Shown: positions 60,775 to 64,000 of the stretch, one piece after another
Layout of the letters: every line of letters begins with the position of its first letter
Position numbering within the stretch: the stretch's first letter is position 1
Assembly: GCF_001640805.2 (NCBI RefSeq)
Contig: NC_066833.1
Coordinates: 9,534,715-9,598,714 of the forward strand
Direction: 5' to 3'
From: Lates calcarifer
Lineage: Eukaryota; Chordata; Actinopteri; Centropomidae
DNA: 64,000 nucleotides
Made by a program: the position numbers and the translations under genes
Notes under the pieces: generated by a model
Seen by the model: only the letters and a program-made list of their open reading frames with translations
Told to the model about the DNA's origin: nothing
Databases searched by the model: none

Positions 60775-61136
60775 TTAAAGGAGCACTGTGTAGGATTTAG
60801 TGCCATCTAGTGGTGAGAACGCAGATTGCAACCAATTGAATACCTGTCCCCTCACCCCTTCCTCCCCAAGTGTGTCAGAGAGTCTACGGTGGCCTTCAGG
60901 TGACAAAAAGATCAGCTACAGCATCAACTAGTCTGTCAAGCAAAGAGGTTTGTTTATATAGTTATATATAGATATCATATTTAGTTGTTAGTGTGTAAAA
61001 CTACAGGTAATAACTGACAGTGAAAACAGAAAGATTATTAGTTTGAGGTGATTATACACCAATAAAACATGCTTATGTATATTATATTCCATTTCTGCCA
61101 GTAGATCCTTGTAAATGTTACACACTGGTCCTTTAA
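60775..61136 (+). mobile_element. TTAA-ended inverted-repeat element, copy 2 (complete)
   Basis: The left end reads ttaaaggagcactgtgtagg then attta. The right end in reverse complement reads ttaaaggaccagtgtgtaac then attta, so 21 of the first 25 bases agree, and similarity continues to the 'atcta.tgg' block about 40 bp in. Total length is 362 bp. Both ends finish in TTAA, which could be part of the inverted repeat or a TTAA target duplication as in piggyBac elements. It has no coding capacity. The family is abundant in teleosts as far as I recall. The copy at 36700-36857 is in the opposite orientation. Confidence 0.85.
60801..60813 (-). promoter_or_regulatory. CTCF core motif match, reverse, inside TTAA-ended element
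   Basis: tgccatctagtgg is the reverse complement of CCACTAGATGGCA, which fits all positions of CCASYAGRKGGCR. It lies in the left terminal segment of the element at 60775-61136 and points towards the two forward sites at 34.8 and 36.8 kb. Confidence 0.5.
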
Positions 61137-62214
61137 AAACCCACAAAACAGAACAGCACAGGAAAAGTACACTCACTAAAGTCAGGGGTGTAGTCAAGGG
61201 TGTGCATCTCGTCATCTGTCACATCTAGCCCAGACTGGGACTTTGATTTGATCCAAAACAAAATCCACATTGACACAAGAAACTGCTTGCATAGGCAGTC
61301 ATAAATTTTAAGCACACAGCGTCACCTATGGTAATTTCCTCCTCCTTCAAGACACAGCACACGTTCCACATGACCGCTCAATCAACAGTCCGACCACGCC
61401 GGCTGCAGCTGAATGGGTCAGTCACACCGGCGGTCCTATCGAGATCAAAGTTCATGAATATCAAGGATCATTTAAGGAATACATTTTTTAACTAACCTTA
61501 ACCTGTCCAACGAGGCCTGAAGGAATCCCCTCCTGACACTTCTACACTCTACAGAACAGAGTGTTGGAGCTTCAGCCTCCTGCTCAAGCCTCATATTAGC
61601 TTTGGCTGAACCTTAGGATGCACTGGCATGTATCTAGAACTCTGTCCCTCATTTCTTGAAGTGGAGTCTTGTTAGGAAGACTCCTACTTGTCCATTATTT
61701 TATCTAGAATATCTGGACACCCTGTTACACATTAACACTGGGTTTTATAGTATTGCAAGAGGGATAAACAGGGGAGTATTACCTTTTACTTGGATTCACT
61801 TCGTTGCTCTAGCTTCGTGGTCGGGCGTCACTACCTCTCATTTATCTTGGTGTAAAACATCCACATGTTGGGTACGCTTGTAAATTGGCACTCCGCACGT
61901 AGCTCCAAGTGGCGTTCGTTTATTCAAAGCTCTGTCATGGTTCCCACTGGCATCCTCAGAGTTTCACTGTCTCTTTGCATCAAGCTCAAAAGAGCTCCGG
62001 GGCACCCTGGGAAGTGCAGCAGAATGTTTATGTCAGTGCCTTAAAGTAATCCATGCAGCTTAGTTAGCTCGCTAGCTGCCTCCGTGTACTGAGAATCCTT
62101 CAGGACACACAGTTAATCGGTAGAAATATGTTAGGAACGACAACTTAACCCTGACCATCTTCCCTTTCATTGTATCTTTATCTTTTAATTTATAACACAC
62201 CCTAACCCACTCAC

Positions 62215-62239
62215 TGTGTGTGTGTGTGTGAGAGAGAGA
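62215..62239. repeat. compound (GT)n-(GA)n microsatellite
   Basis: About eight GT units run directly into about four GA units. Confidence 0.9.
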
Positions 62240-63840
62240 TTATATCTTTAATATTGCTAAATAGATTTGGATAGTCATTAATTGCGAGAGTTTAAAGGTT
62301 CAACTCAAAACCTCACTTTCAGAATATTTAGAGTTCTAATAAATAGCTATTTGAATCATAATTAAACACTTAACTGAGAGGAAAGTTAGCCTCATTGGGC
62401 TCAAGTATCACCTCTGAATAATTATTGGTTGAAAGGTACAAGGCAGCGGCTCCCTCATTCATACATTCAGTGACTGGTGAGGTCTGTCAAAGCCAAATGT
62501 TAGTGTAGGGGTATAAAGGAAAAGCTCTGTTGTCTTTTACTTGGCTAATTTTCAACTCATCAAGGATACTGCTCCAATCTGACTGCTGATTTCATACCAA
62601 ATGTAATAGCAGATATATATGCAGCTTTCATTGAATTCCAGGTATGAGGTTTTCACATGCGTACGCCACAAAGTCCACAATATATTTTCCCTGTTTAGCA
62701 TCAGTGCTGCAGCTCTCCCACTGACTACAAATCAAATCTAATTGACATCTCAGCATCTATGCTGCTTCTATTAATTCCCATCCATTTCTGTATCATCCGT
62801 TATAACTAACGTTTACTTGTAAAAAGGTGAGAATTAAGAGTATGAACCCGTACACCTGTCCTTTACACAGATGGATGACAGAACCAACATAAAGTGTTTT
62901 AATAAGGTGTTGCAGCTTCAGTTCACCTTGGCATTGATTCTAGTCTAGTCTAATAGAGGGATGAACACCATTCCTCTAAAGGATATTCCCTCATTTTCTG
63001 TCAGGATGAACCTAAAATTTCTCAGATTAGACGCACATATGAATATAAGCTAGCTCTGTTTTTGCTCTTCACAGAAACAAATATCTGTCTCTGTAGCTGT
63101 TTAATACTCCTGGGTAGAACTCTGTAGTTCTCACTACAACAAACTTGTTCAAGAATGAAATTTTTGAAATTGTTGGGTTGACATCTAAACGCTGTTTTAA
63201 ATTTAAGTAGACTGCTAAGAACAGAATGCAGTATTATGCATGAATGCAGTTTTTGTCTGGTGTTAGATCATTTACAATCACCAACTTGCATAAAAGAAAA
63301 TTGCCTCAATCTTGCCACTCAGCTCAGTCCTGGAAGGATTTTATACGATTGTACATTCGAAACACGAGTTTATTTTGTCGTCCCAGGGGTATCATGACCC
63401 CTCATGGCCAATTTAAAAGAAGTACTTCTGTTGCGGGAACCGTGGCCAAAAGGTCTCAGCTAATTTCAGCTCAGAGTGAGCAAATGCTGATGACACACTG
63501 TATTTATTCCAAACCTCTCTGCCCTGTTGGCCTCCACATCAGTATGCAAATGAAGGGTGGAGGATTGTGGATGTTGACGGGGTGCCCGGTAAATATTTAA
63601 ATTACAGGAGCATGAAGGAATAATCAGACCCAAATTATGATGGGAGTGTGGGTATGCTGGGAAGGGGCGGAAACTGCAATTCACAAAACAGTCACACATG
63701 CCTCTTTGTGATCCACAAAATCAATATGTATTCTGCTGCCCACTCACATTGTGCTGAATTCGGAATAAGGGCAGCTTCGACACTGACAAAGTAAGGTAAT
63801 TAAGTGTTTTCCTTGTCGGTTGATGTTGTACAGATTTTTC

Positions 63841-63855
63841 TTTTTTTTTTTTTTT
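63841..63855. repeat. T15 homopolymer run
   Basis: Fifteen uninterrupted T bases, preceded by a short T run and one C. Confidence 0.95.
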
Positions 63856-64000
63856 ACTGTGACAGAACGTAGGAAACAAGTCGAAATAAGCTGACATCTT
63901 GTGCCGCAAGCAGATTAGCATTTCAATACAATCTGACTGTATTGAATTTAGACTAGGGAGATCGGCACTGACATGTGACCTGTAAATACGCCGCTTTTTT

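Larger units (their letters stand above)
61137..64000. other. unannotated noncoding stretch
   Basis: No supported gene. A 118-codon frame at 63244-63600 has no known domain. A (GT)n-(GA)n microsatellite at 62215-62239 and a T15 run at 63841-63855 are the simple repeats. The segment around 61900-62040 ('tcaaagctctgtcatggttc', 'aagctcaaaagagctccggg') may be part of a dispersed repeat, but I could not confirm this. Confidence 0.5.

Overview
The window is vertebrate nuclear DNA, most likely from a ray-finned (percomorph-type) teleost fish. The evidence is the set of decayed mobile elements: Rex3/RTE-like and L2-like LINE fragments, a Tc1-like transposase remnant, a palindromic element whose arms carry 'gttagcttagc' and 'aagactgg' blocks, and a short TTAA-ended inverted-repeat element. 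Family names come from recall of teleost repeats, not from a search. I could not support any protein-coding gene, exon, tRNA, rRNA or known microRNA. The longest open frames are about 120-128 codons, have no recognisable domain, and are what random frames give in a sequence this long. The window is best read as intergenic DNA or part of a very large intron.

Layout. From 2.0 to 10.3 kb lies a dense graveyard of mobile elements: an interspersed repeat (2.0-2.3 kb), a Rex3-like LINE 3' end (3.56-4.01 kb), two more LINE 3' ends back to back (5.85-6.16 kb), a minus-strand Tc1-like transposase C-terminus (6.66-6.89 kb), an imperfect direct repeat pair (6.96 and 7.66 kb), a LINE reverse-transcriptase fragment that keeps an altered FADD box (8.29-8.57 kb), and a palindromic element (9.88-10.32 kb). 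After that, elements are sparse: 21.4, 22.2, 25.0, 25.5, 28.1, 33.2, 34.9, 36.7, 38.8, 58.5 and 60.8 kb. The long spaces between them are unique-looking sequence with some microsatellites, a pyrimidine-rich tract at 29.74-30.12 kb, and several patches whose TAATTA-, octamer- or OTX-like motif density suggests conserved enhancers. That last point is inference only.

The most interesting signal is a set of three exact matches to the CTCF core pattern CCASYAGRKGGCR. Two point forward (34.79 and 36.82 kb) and one points in reverse (60.80 kb), the convergent arrangement expected of loop anchors. Two of the three lie in the same terminal segment of two copies of the TTAA-ended element, so this repeat family may be spreading CTCF-like sites. 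No protein system such as an operon or defence island is present.
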